Source: Inia geoffrensis
Taxonomy: Eukaryota; Chordata; Mammalia; Artiodactyla; Iniidae
Direction: 5' to 3'
NCBI GenBank assembly: GCA_036417435.1
Contig: CM070907.1
Span: forward strand, 59,628,001-59,692,000
DNA: 64,000 nucleotides
Shown: positions 1 to 12,125 of the stretch, in pieces
How the letters are laid out: every line of letters begins with the position of its first letter
How positions within the stretch are numbered: position 1 is the first letter of the stretch
Position numbers and translations under genes: made by a program
Notes under the pieces: generated by a model
The model's database searches: none
Told to the model about the DNA's origin: nothing
Seen by the model: the letters and a program-made list of their open reading frames with translations, nothing else

Positions 1-29
1 CAGGAGCAACCCAAAGCACATGATGGGAA

Positions 30-310
30 TGGAGGCAGCTTGCGACCACCCCTGAAGTCCAGGTGGGGGATGGCAGGGGCTCGCGACCACTTCCCAGTGT
101 CAGGGAGGTAGGTGGTGGTGGCTCATGAACTCTCTGGGAGGGAGGTGGCGGAGGCTCACAACCATTCCTAGGGTCCGAGAGGGAGGTGGCAGGGGCTCAT
201 GACCACCCCTGGGGTCTAGGAGGGATGCAATGGGGGCTCATGGCCGCTCCTTCGGTCTGGAAGGGATGGAGCAGTAGCTCCTGACCTCTAATGGTCTCTG
301 GGCGGGTGGG
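30..310. repeat. Minisatellite, about 41-bp unit, 7 copies
   Basis: Seven tandem units begin near 30, 71, 113, 146, 187, 228 and 269. Most are 41-42 bp; the third is 33 bp, consistent with an 8-bp deletion. Each unit has a GGCTC-type core, often followed by atgACCACCCCT and then a GGGTC...GGAGGG tract. The array is G-rich on the + strand and ends where old L1 sequence begins. The bases at 1-29 do not fit the unit, so the left edge is probably inside the window. I do not recognise a named satellite. Confidence 0.85.
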
Positions 311-765
311 GGTTTTCTGAAAATTTTACAAGTATATGTGTTTTTCTCATTTATCTCTTAATGTGGTAAATAAGATGGATTTTCTTTCATACATAAACCA
401 ACCTTGAATTCCTGGAGTAAAACCCACTTGATCACCTTGTTCATTCTTTCTATACATTGGTGGATTTGATTTGCTAATACTACATGAAAACTTCTGGCTT
501 TGTAATCTTCTCTTACTGTAATGTTCTTATTCCTTTTGACATCCAGATAAGTGACTCAATAAAATGAGTTGAAGTGTATTCTTTTCTCAGTTTGCATTGT
601 ATTCGCCTTATATGCTTGATGGAATTAATCAGTGAAGCCATTTGGGCTTGGAGTTATCTTTGTGGAAATTTGATAAACTAAAATTTCATTTTCTTTCCTG
701 GCTATTTCTATTGACTATTTTATTTCTTGATGGTAGATCACATCTAATTTTTTGTGCATAGAGTT
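311..765 (-). mobile_element. Old L1 ORF2 reverse-transcriptase fragment
   Basis: Read on the minus strand this follows the L1 ORF2 reverse-transcriptase region. The + strand shows the usual antisense landmarks in order: the 'gtggtaaataagatggatttt' area, 'ccttgaattcctgga.taaaacccacttgatca', 'ttgctaatac' and 'cagtgaagccatttgggcttgga'. The copy is diverged, with many indels and no open frame, so it belongs to an old L1M/L1ME-like lineage. Only the RT segment is present and both ends are truncated. Confidence 0.7.
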
Positions 766-1133
766 TTGTGGGGTTTTTTTGTAAATGATGCTGACTGTGG
801 CAATTAATATTCAAGTCCTGAAATTAGCATGCTGCCAGGGCTTTCTTCTGTGAGGCCATGGGGAATGGGAGTTGAGTCCATTTATTTTACACTAAACCTG
901 TGTTTGATCTTTGTTATTGCTTTAGTTACATTCAGTGCTTCAATGTGATAGACTACTTAGTATAAGCCCTGCAGTGCTGAAGAGTTTCTTATGGTTCTGC
1001 TTTATCTTAAGATTTCAACAGGCCTTCCCTATCTGTGCCACAGAAAGGATCTCTTGGTGCTGATACACCTTTCTCCACTGGGAGCTATCTCCTGCCTGGT
1101 ACTTGATGCAAGAGTATGAAGTCTTACGTAGCA
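766..1133. other. Unassigned sequence
   Basis: No coding frame and no repeat family I can name. It reads like the interior of an old mobile element and may continue beyond the L1 scrap at 1134-1231, but nothing here proves this. Confidence 0.3.
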
Positions 1134-1231
1134 AAAATTTTTATTGAAATATAGTTGATTTACAATGTTGTGTTATTTTCAGGTGTACAGTATAGTGATT
1201 CAGGTTTATATATATATATATATATATATAT
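1134..1231 (-). mobile_element. Tiny 5'-truncated L1 3' end with (TA)n
   Basis: The + strand reads TTTTTATTGAAATATAGTTG, then an acaatgttgtgtta...ttcaggtgtaca stretch. This is the complement of the cetartiodactyl-type L1 3' terminus, ending in a TA microsatellite at about 1206-1231. Only about 95 bp of the element was inserted. No target-site duplication is evident. Confidence 0.7.
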
Positions 1232-1994
1232 TTGGAGTGAGGTTCTTAACTTCCTGCTCTGGCCTTTCATTTAAGCATGTTCTATGTCCCTTTGCCTCAG
1301 GGTTAGGGCTCTCTCAGCCTTCCTGCCTGTTCTCTAGTAGCAGATGACCCCAGACTCATACTCAGTGGAGGGTTCAGGGAGCAGGCAGTTGTTCTTTTTC
1401 CCCTTCCAGAAGCAAACTCCCTCTGTCTTCCACTCAGTGCAGCGTCCAGATGAGGATTACTCTTCTGGTGTTTTTGCAGATGCAGATGGTCAATATATTG
1501 CATATATGCAGTGCCCTGACTATAGACAAGTTTCTATTGATTTTCCTGCTTCACCCTCAAAGTTTGGAGGTACTGCCATGCTTATAACAAATAAGCATGT
1601 CTAATAATCTGCCCCACTCTTTCTCATGCCAGGTTGCAATAGATTTTTATTGTGTTTGGGAATCCAAAGAATTCCAAACTGTCACACCAACTACACTTGC
1701 TCTTTAGGAATTTGCTGAAGTTTTAGCTGTTTTTTTCTTATGCACTTCTATGTTAGCTACCACTGTTCTGTCAAAGAGGAATCAGTTCATGTGTACCACT
1801 CTCTATTGGAGGGGCTTAAAAACTCTGGATGTATGTCATCATCTTGTCACCTCAGGCTTCTAGTGGACTCAAAAGATACCACTTTGTGGGCTATTTGCCA
1901 TTTTCTTGTTGGAAAGGGAGCAATGTGCTCCTGAGACTCTTAATATTTTAAACTGGAATCTCTTGATGATCATAAACTTTTATATAGTTCAAAT
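1232..1994. other. Unassigned sequence
   Basis: This stretch includes an 86-codon + frame at 1344-1604 with no recognisable domain, no splice context and no paralogue in the window. I treat the frame as chance. The sequence could be the other half of the element at 766-1133. Confidence 0.3.
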
Positions 1995-2117
1995 CTATTT
2001 TATAGTGCAAGACATGAAGCCAAAAGAGTATGTGACCTCCTCCTGGTCACACAGTATGTCCCTAAGAGCTTATTTCAATACCCAGATCTCCAAATCAACT
2101 CGGTGTTCTTTTTCTTA
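1995..2117 (-). mobile_element. MIR SINE fragment
   Basis: The run 'gtgacctcctcctggtcaca' followed by cagtatgt and a degenerate 'acccagatct' matches the reverse complement of the MIR core (GACC...GGTCACACAGC...). It is a heavily diverged ancient mammalian SINE. Confidence 0.55.
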
Positions 2118-3230
2118 AATGTGACTTACCTAAAGATACTGTTTTTGGTTTTGTTTTGTTTTTCCTCCAAGCCTTTTGTCTTGGTATGCAAAGCCCATTT
2201 CACTTCCTGGGCATTCACAGCTACAGAGAAATTACAGCACAGAAGCCTAGTTTTAACTCCTCACTTGCCACCCAGCCACATAGTGTCCGTATGGGAAAAA
2301 ATTTCAAGTAATAAGAAACAAGGAAGGGGTTGCTTTTGAAAATCATGTTTCTTCCATGAATAGAGGACATACTTGCATTTTTCAAAAAATGCTGCTTTAA
2401 GTCTGAAGCATCTGATAATAAATTGCTTATATGATCATGTTCTCTCAGTGATATAGTGGATCTTTCTTGTGCTAAATATAATTAAACCAGTTTAAACTCT
2501 GTCAGTGATATTATTTACTTCCCTACAAAGCTATTTCAGTTTTCCTTTTAATAAATATTGCCTTAAAATTAGAAATAGGAAAATATAATATGTAAAAGCG
2601 ATAGTAATCTCCTAAAAGAGACATAATTTTTATTTAAGACAAAAATATATATAACATTTAGCTTATAAGATAGAATAACACATTTTAATTATTCTATACT
2701 GAATAGATTTTTAAAAATTTTCTACATCTTGCATAATCTTCCTCACAGGCTTACAACTCACTTGGTAGCATAGATAACTTAGATTTGCCAAATGAAAATG
2801 CTTGTTTCCAGTTTAATCACTGTCCCTTTTAGTTAAAGTACTTTTTCACTTCAAATTTCATCTGCTTATTAGTCTTATGTTAAATCTTTGGTATGAGTCA
2901 GTCTCTTAATTAAAGTGTAAGTCTTTTAAATTGTCCTCATCTTGTCATTTTTCTCCTCAAGATTGCTTCAGTATAGAAGAAGTAGAATTTTTCTTTCTCT
3001 ATGACAGTGGGGAAGAAGGATTTGTTAGATTTACCTGGTAGAGAAAAAGAGATCTACCTGGTAGAGAATGAAAGGAAGGAAGGAAGAAAAAAACTGCATG
3101 AAAGAAAGTGCAAAATATAGGATGAGCAATATAAATGAATACAGATAGATCTGTTTAACTCAGAGTCATGCAGAAGACATTAACATAATATAAGGCCCTT
3201 AAATTTTGTTGCTGGAAATCACCAAGGATA
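2118..3230. other. Unassigned AT-rich sequence
   Basis: No gene and no firmly recognisable repeat. A small imperfect duplication is present near 3025-3075, where (t/c)tACCTGGTAGAGAA occurs twice. A short purine tract follows near 3070-3095. Confidence 0.4.
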
Positions 3231-3839
3231 CGTACTAACCTGACGCTATCGAATGGACAAAAGTATATAAACAGTGGAAATGTTACTATTAATGGAAAAC
3301 ATTTATAAAATGCTTGTTTTTAATGTGAACAGGCAATGAGATTTCCAGTTTCACCTCTACCATGTAAAGGGCTTGAGAGCCAACATTACATTCTCACAAC
3401 ATTACAAGCAGAAGAAACTGAAAATCAATGACTTTTTGTGAACCCATCAAAATACTGAGATTGCAGGGAAAACTGTCACATGAAAATCTAGAGAAGTCAC
3501 TGGAGACAAAATGGGAGGAGCACTTAAATGGCAAATTTGACAAACAGATGTTATCTGCGTATGGACTACATGAGAAACTCTTGGAGGCTTTAGTCTTAAA
3601 GGGACCCTACATTGTCATGGCTTTTATTTCCAGGAATCTCACCAGATACTCACAATAAATATCACCTTGTGAAGGAGAGGGAAAGAATCCTTATGAATTA
3701 CATCCAAGGCATTCTCCATTAAAAAAAAAAATAGGTTTATTTTCAAGGGGAAAATGCTTTACCATAGACTTTTCCCAAAGCCATAGTACAAGGGCGTTTA
3801 TTTTATTCCAGTCATTCTAGCAAGTCTGGCTCACCTAAG
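3231..3839 (+). other. Possible 5' extension of the old sense L1
   Basis: This stretch lies directly upstream of recognisable L1M ORF1-side sequence and shares its base composition. A 76-codon frame (3428-3658) has no domain I know. It may be the old L1 5'UTR, but the link is only positional. Confidence 0.3.
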
Positions 3840-4921
3840 GAGAGAAGGGATAATTGAGAAACACAAAGATCACAGTCCTCCACAGGACAACTAAAAGACT
3901 GAGATTGAACCCTAAGATTATAGAACATTTTCCCTTTCCCATATTTTGAAACCACCATTCAGTAGCAGTAGATTACAGCTAAAAGAGCTGCAAGGTGCAG
4001 AATCTATCTCAGGAGTAGTTCTTAGGGAAATCCAATGACAACAGCAAAGATGAAAATTGACATTAGAGGAATTTGAGGCCTTTGGCACCTAGAGTTCTAG
4101 AAAATATAAAATAAAACTCAGTGCATGGCCAGATTTCATATAACCTGACACTAGAGACCCATTAGCTCGGTTCTTATTATTCAGTACACCACGCATGGCT
4201 TTCAACAAAAAGTTACAAAGCATGCTAGAAGGCAAAAAAAAAAAAAAAAAAAAATCACTTTCTGAAGAGAAAAAGCTTCACAACCAGACTCAGATGTAAC
4301 AAGACTGACAGAGAGCTTAAAACAACCATGAGTTATATGTTAAGGGATATAATGGTAAAAACTATAAACATAATACCAGTCAGATGGGTAATATAATCAG
4401 AGAGATGGAAATGTACTAGAGAATCAAAAGGAAATGATAGAAATCCAAAGCATATTAACATAAATGAAGACACAATTTCTTCTCTTATTCATAATTGAAC
4501 TATAGATAATTGATGTTTAAAGTCTTAATAAGAACAATGTATTTGGTGGTTTTAGCATATGGATAAATGAATAACAGATTTCACAGGGAGGAATGGAGGA
4601 ACTGGAAATGTTCTGTCATAAGGTACCTCTGTTACCTCCACTATGCTACATATATAATATTATTAGGTAGTGGACACAGTTTTATCAAAGATTTATATTA
4701 TAAATTTTAGGACAACCACAAAGTAATGTAAAATAAGCATAATATGCTAAGAGAGTAGATAAAATATAATTATATAAAATGTCCATTTAAAACTAGAGAA
4801 GGCATAGATGAAAAGAAACAAGAAAAAATGCAATGAATAGAACATACTTAAAAATACAGTAGTATTAATCCAACTACATCAAAAATCAGTTTAATGTGAC
4901 TGATCTAAAAATGACAGTCAA

Positions 4922-5152
4922 GGGGCTTCCCTGGTGGTGCAGTGGTTGAGAGTCCACCTGCCGATGCAGGGGACACGGGTTCGTGCCCCGGTCCGGGGAG
5001 ATCCCAAATGCCGTGGAGCGGCTGGGCTGGTGAGCCATGGCCACTGGGCCTGCGCATCCAGAGCCTGTGCTCCGCAACGGGAGAGACCACAACAGTGAGA
5101 GGCCTGAGTACCGCAAAAAAAAAAAATAAAAAATAAAAAAAAATAAAAAATG
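4922..5152 (+). mobile_element. CHR-type tRNA-derived SINE
   Basis: The body starts GGGGCTTCCCTGGTGG and ends in an A-rich tail. It carries tRNA-like RNA polymerase III promoter boxes: an A box TGGTGCAGTGG at 4935-4945 and a B box GGTTCGTGCCC at 4978-4988. Perfect 14-bp target-site duplications AAAATGACAGTCAA flank it at 4908-4921 and 5153-5166. It sits in the endonuclease part of the old L1 and is therefore younger than it. CHR SINEs are known from cetaceans, hippos and ruminants; this subtype is typical of cetaceans. Confidence 0.95.
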
Positions 5153-6424
5153 AAAATGACAGTCAAAAGACAGAGATTGTCAAAGTGGATAAGAGAGCAA
5201 AACCTTATTATAGTTTCACTACAAGAAATTCAATTTAAATATAAAGACTCATAGGTTAAAAGTAAAGTGATAGAGCAAGAATAGACTATGTTAACAATAA
5301 TAGAAAACTGCAGGAGCTCTATTAAATTCAGATAAAGCAGGCTTCAAAACAAGAAGTCAGGGGGAAAAAATGCATTACATAATGGTAAAGGGTTCAATTT
5401 TCCATGAAGGCATAACCATCCTAAATGTCTATGCACCTAAGAACAGAAGATAAAATTATATGTGACAGGAACTGATAGAACTGAAAAGAGAAACAGGCAA
5501 ATCCACTATCATTGTCAAAAATGTCAAGCCTCCTTTGTCATTAATTGATAGGTCAAGCTAGCTGAAAACCACTAAGGATGTAATTGACTTGAACAGCTTT
5601 ATCAATCAACTTGACTAATCGACATTTATAGAATAATCTATCCACAAGAGCAGAATATATATTCTTCTTAAGCTCCGTGAAATATTCACCAACATAGGCC
5701 ACATTCTGGGCCTTAAAAACTTCTTACGTTCATAAGAATAGAAATCAGACAAATTATGTTCTCAGACCACAATGAAATTAAACAAAAAACCAATAAAGAG
5801 AGTGGAAGATCTCCAAATATTTGGTGATTAAACAGCACACTTCTAAGTAACAATTGACAAGATGTGGCAAGAGAACTTAAAAACTTTAAATAAATGAAAA
5901 TAAAATACAACTTATGAAAACTTGAGGGATGCAACCTAAACAGCATTTAGAGGGAAATTTATAGCTTGAATGTATACCTTAGATAAAAAGAAAAATCAAA
6001 AATCAGTAATATAAGATTCCACCATAATAAACCACAGAAAGAATAATAATTTAAGCTTGAAGTAGAAGAAAAGAAATAGTAAAAATTATAACAGATAGCA
6101 ATAATTTTGAAAATGAAAAAAATTCACAAACCAATAGCTGCATCTTTGGAAAAAATGTCAGTAAATTTTATAAACATCTAGTCAAGCTAATAAAAAAGAG
6201 AAAAAAGAAATATCAGTATCAGGAATGAAATCTGGATCATGATTACTGTTCATGTGGACATTAAAAGGATAATTAAGAAATACTATGAATAATGCTATAC
6301 TGATAAATTGATAACTTAAAAGAAATGAACCAAAGCATTGAAAGATACAAACTACCACAACTCACACAAGGAGAAATATATAACATAAATAGGTCTATAT
6401 CTATTAAATAAAATGAATCAATAA

Positions 6425-7018
6425 TTTTTTACATGTATATATATTCTTTTTCAAATTATTTTCCATTGTAGGTTATTACAAGATAATACAATTCCCTGTG
6501 CTATACTGTAGGTCCTTGTTGTTTACATATTTTATATATAGTGGTGTATATGTTAATACCAAACTCCTAATTTATTCCCCACCCCCCCCATCCCCTTTGG
6601 TAATCATAAGCTTGTTTTCTATGTCTGTGGGCCTATTTCTGTTTTGTAAATAAGTTCATTTGTATCATTTTTGTAGATTCTGCATATAAGTGATGTTGTA
6701 TAATATTTGTCCTTCTCTGACTTACTCCACTTAATATGATAATCTTTAGGTCTGTTCATGTTGCTGCAAACAGCATTATTTCATTTTTTATGGCTGAGTA
6801 GTATTCCATTGTGTATATATACCACATCTTCTTTATCCATCCATCAGTTGATGGACATTTAGGTTGCTTTCATGTCTTGGCTATTGTAAGTAGCGCTGCT
6901 GTGAACGTTGGGGTGCATGTACCTTTTTGAATTATAGTTTTCTCTGGATATATGCCCAGGAATGGGATTGAAGGATCATATGATAGCTCTATTTTTTAGT
7001 TTTTTTAGATGTAAAATA
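6425..7018 (-). mobile_element. 5'-truncated L1 (3'UTR and ORF2 C-terminus)
   Basis: The + strand shows the antisense L1 3'UTR (gttattacaagat..., gtgctatactgtaggtcc) and the ORF2 C-terminal region up to 'ggatatatgcccaggaatgg'. It interrupts the old sense L1. The 16-bp target-site duplication (taaaatga/tc/ataa) lies at 6409-6424 and 7019-7034 with two mismatches, which fits a fairly old insertion. About 594 bp were inserted, so it is strongly 5'-truncated. Confidence 0.9.
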
Positions 7019-8400
7019 TAAAATGATTCGATAACTAATCTAGAAAAGAAAGCACCAGGACCACTGGTGAATTCTACCAAATATTTAGGAAGAAATGATA
7101 TCAATTCTGCACAAATCCTTCTGGAAAATAACAGCAGGAAAATACTTTCTATGTCATTCTATGAAGGCTATATTAACCCCAAATCATATAAACACATTAG
7201 AAAAAGGAAAGCTACAGATCAGTATTTCTCATTAACATTGATGCAAAAATGCTCAAGAAAATAATAACATATATCCAAATAGGTATAAAAGGAACTATGC
7301 ACCAATAGCAAGTGGGATTTATTAAACGTAGGCAAAGCTTGTTCAATATTTGTAAAATCATCAGGGAAATCCACATAAAGAAGAAAAATCATATGAACAT
7401 ATCAATGAATATAGAAAAAGGATTTGATATAATCCAATACCATTAATGATTTTTTTAAGAAACCTCAGAAACTAGGACTTAAAGCAAATTTACTTTGGTA
7501 AAGAACATCTGCAAAACCTGCAGCTAACATCAGATTTCATAGAAGAAACTGGAGGCTTTGCCCCTGGGATCAAGAAAATGGTAATGCCCTCTCTCATCAT
7601 TCCTATTCAGCATCCGGTTAATAATTTTAGTTAGTGCAATAATACAATTTTGAAAAAAACATATAGACTGGAAAGAAAGAAATAAAATTGTCTCTATTCG
7701 TAGATGTCATAATTATCTATGTAGAAATGGTCAAATAATTGAAAATAAAAGTTTCTGGAACTAATAAGCAAAGCCAAGTGCTACAAGGTTAATTACTTCC
7801 GTATATATTAGCAATGAACAATTGGAAATTGAAATTAAAAGAAATGCCACTTGAATAGCACAAAAAATAAAATGCATAGGTAAAAATTTATCAAAATATA
7901 TGAGTTTTATATGAGGAAAACTACACTTGATGCAAGAAATAAAAGATCTAAATAAATGGGAACATATATTCCAGGTTTATAAATTAGAAGACTCAATATT
8001 GCTAAGATGTAAATTCTCCACAACTTGATCTACAGATTTGATGCATTCCTAAATATCCCAGATAGCTATTTTACAAATATTGGCTATCAAGTAATATAAA
8101 GGAAAAGGAGAGGGAAAAAACTAAGAATAGCCAGAACAAATATGAAAAAAACATTAAAGAAATCATATTATTAATTTCCAAGATTTACTAAAAAACTACA
8201 ATAATCAACATAGTGAGGTATTGGTGAATGAGCACACATGTAAATCAATGAAACAATACCAAGTACAGAAACAGATCTACACAAATATAGCAGCTACTTT
8301 ATAAAAAGAAGGCAACTCAATGGAAAAGCAGTTTTTTCAACAAATTATTCTGGAAGAATAGGATATCCATATGCCAAAAAGAAAAAAAAAATGTAAAATG

Positions 8401-8584
8401 TCTGATAGACCTATACATAAAATAGATTAGGAACCAGGATTTACTGTATAGCACAAGGACTTATGCCCGATATTTTGTAATAACCTATAATGGAATATAG
8501 TCTGCCAAAAAAAGACTGAATGACCATGATGTACACCTGAAACTAATTCAATATTGTAAATCAACTATACTTCAATAAAAAATA
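8401..8584 (+). mobile_element. Short L1 3' end, sense
   Basis: It reads as the sense-strand L1 3' terminus: 'taataacctataatggaata', 'tgtacacctgaaactaa', then 'aatcaactatacttcaataaa' and an A-rich tail. About 185 bp. A possible 9-bp target-site duplication CATAAAATA occurs at both edges. Old L1M ORF2 sequence resumes after it. Confidence 0.75.
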
Positions 8585-9462
8585 AGCATAAAATAAAAAA
8601 TTAAACTTTTTGAAGAAAACACAGGAGAAAATCTAGGAGATCTTAGATTGGTGATGAGTTTTTAGATACAACACTAAAAGCATGATGCATGAAAGGCAAA
8701 CGTTAAGTTGGACTTCATTAAAAAACAAATAAACATTATGTTCAGTAAAAGACACTGTGAAGAGAATCAAAAGACAAGCCACAGACTGGGAAAACAATTC
8801 ATAAGACATATATATGGTAAAGGGCTTGTATCCAAAATATGCAAAGAACTCTTAAAATTCAACCATAAGAAAACTCAGAACTCAATTTCTATAAAGTCAT
8901 TTCACCAAAGTAGATATACAAATGGCAAGTAAGCATGTGGAAAAATGTTCAACATAATTCAATGTTACAAATCAAAATAACAGTGAGAGCCATTGTGTAT
9001 CTATTAGAATTACTAAAATCCGAAACCTGAGCACACCAAATGCTGGTGAGGGTGAGGAGCAACAGGAGCTCTCATTTGTTGCTGGTGGGAATGCAAAAAG
9101 TTTTAGCCACTTTGGAAGGCAGTCTGGCAGTTGTTTACAAAGCTAAAGATAGTCTTACCATATGATTCAGAAATCATGCCCCTAGGCATTTATCCAAATG
9201 CATTGGAAACTACATTCACACAATGTTTATTGTAGCTTTATTCATAATTGCTGAAAACTGGAGGCAAACAAAATGTACTTCACAGATGAATGGGTAAACA
9301 AACTGTGGCATATCTGTACAATGGAATACTATTCAGTGATTAAAATAAATGATCTAACAAGCCACAAAAGACATGGAGGAAACTTAAATGCATATTGCTG
9401 AGTGAAAGAAGCCAGTCTGAAAAGGCTACTTACTGCAAAGTTGAATTCACACCACCATTCAT

Positions 9463-9697
9463 ATTTTGTTTTTGTTTTTGGTTTTTGGGTTTTGGGGTTT
9501 TTTTTTGTAGTATGCGGGCCTCTCACCGTTGTGGCCTCTCCCGCTATGGAGCACAAGCTCCGGACACGCAGGCTCAGTGGCCATGGCTCACGGGCCCAGC
9601 CGCTCCGCGGCATGTGGGATCTTCCCGGACCAGGGCACGAACCCGTGTCCCCTGCATCGGCAGGTGGACTCTCAACCACTGCGCCACCAGGGAAGCC
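9463..9697 (-). mobile_element. CHR-type SINE
   Basis: The reverse complement of the CHR SINE ends on the + strand in CCAGGGAAGCCC. The polyA side is the T-rich run at 9463-9507. Target-site duplications CCACCATTCAT lie at 9452-9462 and 9698-9708; the second overlaps the last bases of the SINE head. B-box and A-box complements are recognisable. Confidence 0.93.
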
Positions 9698-10455
9698 CCA
9701 CCATTCATTTTTAATACCTATGAACTTTTACAGCACAAAAGAAAGGCCTTAACTTAGGCAAATTTTTAAATAAATCATTTAGGAGGTCAAAATATCCCAG
9801 GATGAAATTAAAAATGTGAAAAAATATCTAAATGAGTTTTTTTTAATTGTGAAACAGCCTCACTGAAGGAGATGAGGTAAAAAATTGCTGTCTCAACTAG
9901 TTTTGGGGAAGAATCTGTAAGACTAAAGGCAAAAAGTACTGTTGATAACCAATGTACGCTAGTGGATAAAGTTATTTTCCATGCAGATACTGATTAATAA
10001 TTCTGATATCACTAGACAAGTACACTGTAATTGGACAATTAAATAATATGATAGCAGATGTTAGGAGCCTAGATTTTCATTGTTGAAGTGGAAGGTTATA
10101 GATAAGGAAGGAGTGGAGGCTAGAATGAACCATGTAGTAATGACTTGGAGGTTTCAGTGCGATATACTGAATCAATACTTGTACAGATGGTTACACATAG
10201 AAATATTTATAGGTAAGTGAAGGTACACTGGTTAACATACATACAAATATTCCTTTGCTTTCCTTGCTCTGTCAGCTAAGAGGGTCTAGAAACAATGGCA
10301 CCAAGTAGCAATGAGTATATACAGTGCTCAGATCTTGGTTTTTAATAGCAATCTGCAATAGGAGGGATTCTTAGAAAAATGATTCTCAGATTACTGCAGG
10401 AAATATACAAAATGGGCCTAAAACATTTTGTAGTGGCAGAAAGCTAGGAAGTGCT

Positions 10456-10456
10456 C

Positions 10457-10506
<50 letters not shown>
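10456..10506. repeat. (CA)n microsatellite
   Basis: About 25 uninterrupted CA dinucleotides lie within the presumed 3'UTR of the old sense L1. Confidence 0.98.
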
Positions 10507-10510
<4 letters not shown>

Positions 10511-11384
10511 AATGGGGGTATGTCAAAGAGAGAGGAAACAACCAAAGAACTCTGGACAAAGTTGGAACACTTCGGGCATCAAAATTAAGTCATGTTGGAT
10601 TATAACTCAAAGTATAAGTATCTGTGTCCACACTGATAGAAATAAATGAATAAATAAATGGAAGAGACAGATCCTCCATAAAGCATTCCAAATAATTTAG
10701 GAACATGTTTCATCCTCAAGGAGTGGAGCATCGCTCCCCACTCCTTAAGTGTGGGCAATACATAATGATTTGTTCCAAACTATGAGAAATCGAGAAGAAA
10801 AGAATACAGTGAAGAAGTTTGACAAACACTATCTTTACTGGGCCTTAAAGTCAACATCAACAGTAATAAGTCAGGTTGATAGTACATACCCTTGATATGA
10901 TGTGATGAAAATAGAACATTACCTTTCTGATCTTCCTGAAACCCATAACCCACCTCTAATCATGGGAAAGACATCAGACAAATTGTAGTTGAGAGATATT
11001 CTGCAAAATATCTGACCAGTATTCCCTAAAACCATCAAGGTCATTAAAAAAAAAGTCAATCAAATTTTCACAGCTAGCAGGACCCTAAGGAGACATGACA
11101 ACTAAATGTAATGTAATGTGATGTGATAAGTTGGACATTATCAGAAAAAGAACATTAGGTAAAATCTAAGTAAATCTCAATAAACTGTGGACTTCAGTTA
11201 ATAATAATGTATCAATATTGGTTACTTGATTTTAACAATATATCAGATTAATGTAAGATGTTAATAATGAGGAAAACTAAACATAGTGTATACTCTCTCT
11301 ACTATCTTTAAAATTATTCTCTAAATCTAAAACAGTTCTAAAAATAAAAAGTTTATTTAAAATAATAAAGCAATGAAGCACATA

Positions 11385-11560
11385 GTTTTACAGAAATGCA
11401 GTGTAATTTTGTGGCAAGATCTCTGGACTAGGAGTCATGGAGACTTATAGAATGATCCCTATCATGCAGTAATTTCTCTGTGTAACCTTGAGCATATCAC
11501 TTAACCTCTCTGGGCTTTTGATTTCTTACCTGCAAAAATATGAGTTTTGTAACAAAAAGT
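11385..11560 (+). mobile_element. MIR SINE
   Basis: The sense MIR core is clear: 'ctctggactaggagtcatgg', then a 'ctgtgtaaccttgagcatat' motif and 'cacttaacctctctgggc'. It is diverged, as expected for an ancient mammalian SINE. Confidence 0.8.
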
Positions 11561-11984
11561 TTCTCTTGTTTTTAAATTATGTTTCTAATCTAACAATTCA
11601 GTTCAATAAATCTTTATACTACTTGTTTTGATTTTTTTCCAAGAGGATTTGTGTCAGGAGGAAAATTCCATTACTTTTGTTTCACATGTGGGGTTCTTTT
11701 TCTGTTTGTACCCAATGTATAAATAATATACAATGACAGGGCAATTTCAACCCAATTTCACTGTTCCTGAAAGTGTTGATAGGAATCCAAACTGTGAAGC
11801 TTGTTACCAACTGGACATTTTTGAAATAATTTCTACTTCTTTAATACCCTTTTTTCCCCCATTGTTATTGTTGTTAAGATTGTGATAATAGGACACTGGC
11901 AGATCATAGGGCATTAAATTCCTCTGAAAGATAGCTTTACAAATATAATTTTATTATATTTCCAAATTAGATGTTTAACAACAT
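11561..11984. other. Unassigned sequence
   Basis: No frame, RNA or repeat recognised. Confidence 0.4.
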
Positions 11985-12125
11985 ATTTGTCTCATTTGAT
12001 ATTCACAACACAGTAACCATTGTTTTATAGAGAAAATGGAAGCACAGATGGCTCTTAACTAGCCAAGAATCAGTTTACAGCAAGTAAGAGACAGAGCTTT
12101 AATCAGGCCTGAGGCTTCTTACTCC
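11985..12125 (-). mobile_element. MIR SINE
   Basis: The antisense MIR pattern runs 'catttgatattcacaacaca', 'ttttatagagaaaatggaag', then a degraded TCACAGC...AGTAAG region and 'agagctttaatcaggcctga'. Confidence 0.7.

Larger units (their letters stand above)
3840..11372 (+). mobile_element. Very old near-complete sense L1 (L1M-like)
   Basis: L1 landmarks appear in order on the + strand. The ORF1 start area is near 4190 (ATGGCTTTCAACAAAAAG), followed by a long ORF1-ORF2 spacer at about 4500-4850. Endonuclease-domain sequence spans about 5170-5990 (cctaaatgtctatgcaccta; atgttctcagaccacaatg). Reverse-transcriptase sequence spans about 7035-7900 and the ORF2 C-terminal region about 8590-9450. A long 3'UTR ends near 11370 with aaaataaaaagtttatt. 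No frame survives. Three later insertions split it: a SINE at 4922-5152, an L1 at 6425-7018 and an L1 3' end at 8401-8584. A minus-strand SINE at 9463-9697 lies at the ORF2/3'UTR side. The 3'UTR half (9720-11372) is assigned with less certainty than the coding half. Confidence 0.75.

Noticed and set aside
1344..1604. 86-codon + frame as a possible small gene
   Set aside because: No domain, no splice or promoter context, and it sits among repeat scraps. A frame this size is expected by chance.
4935..4990. tRNA gene suggested by A and B boxes in the SINE heads
   Set aside because: These are tRNA-derived SINE promoters; the body lacks a complete cloverleaf and acceptor stem and is repeated with target-site duplications.
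9395..9757. Proline-, arginine- and cysteine-rich frames of 60-120 codons in every SINE, both strands
   Set aside because: They recur wherever the SINE occurs because the SINE is GC-rich; they are not genes.
10456..10506. (CA)n tract as a functional element
   Set aside because: An ordinary microsatellite; useful only as a length marker.
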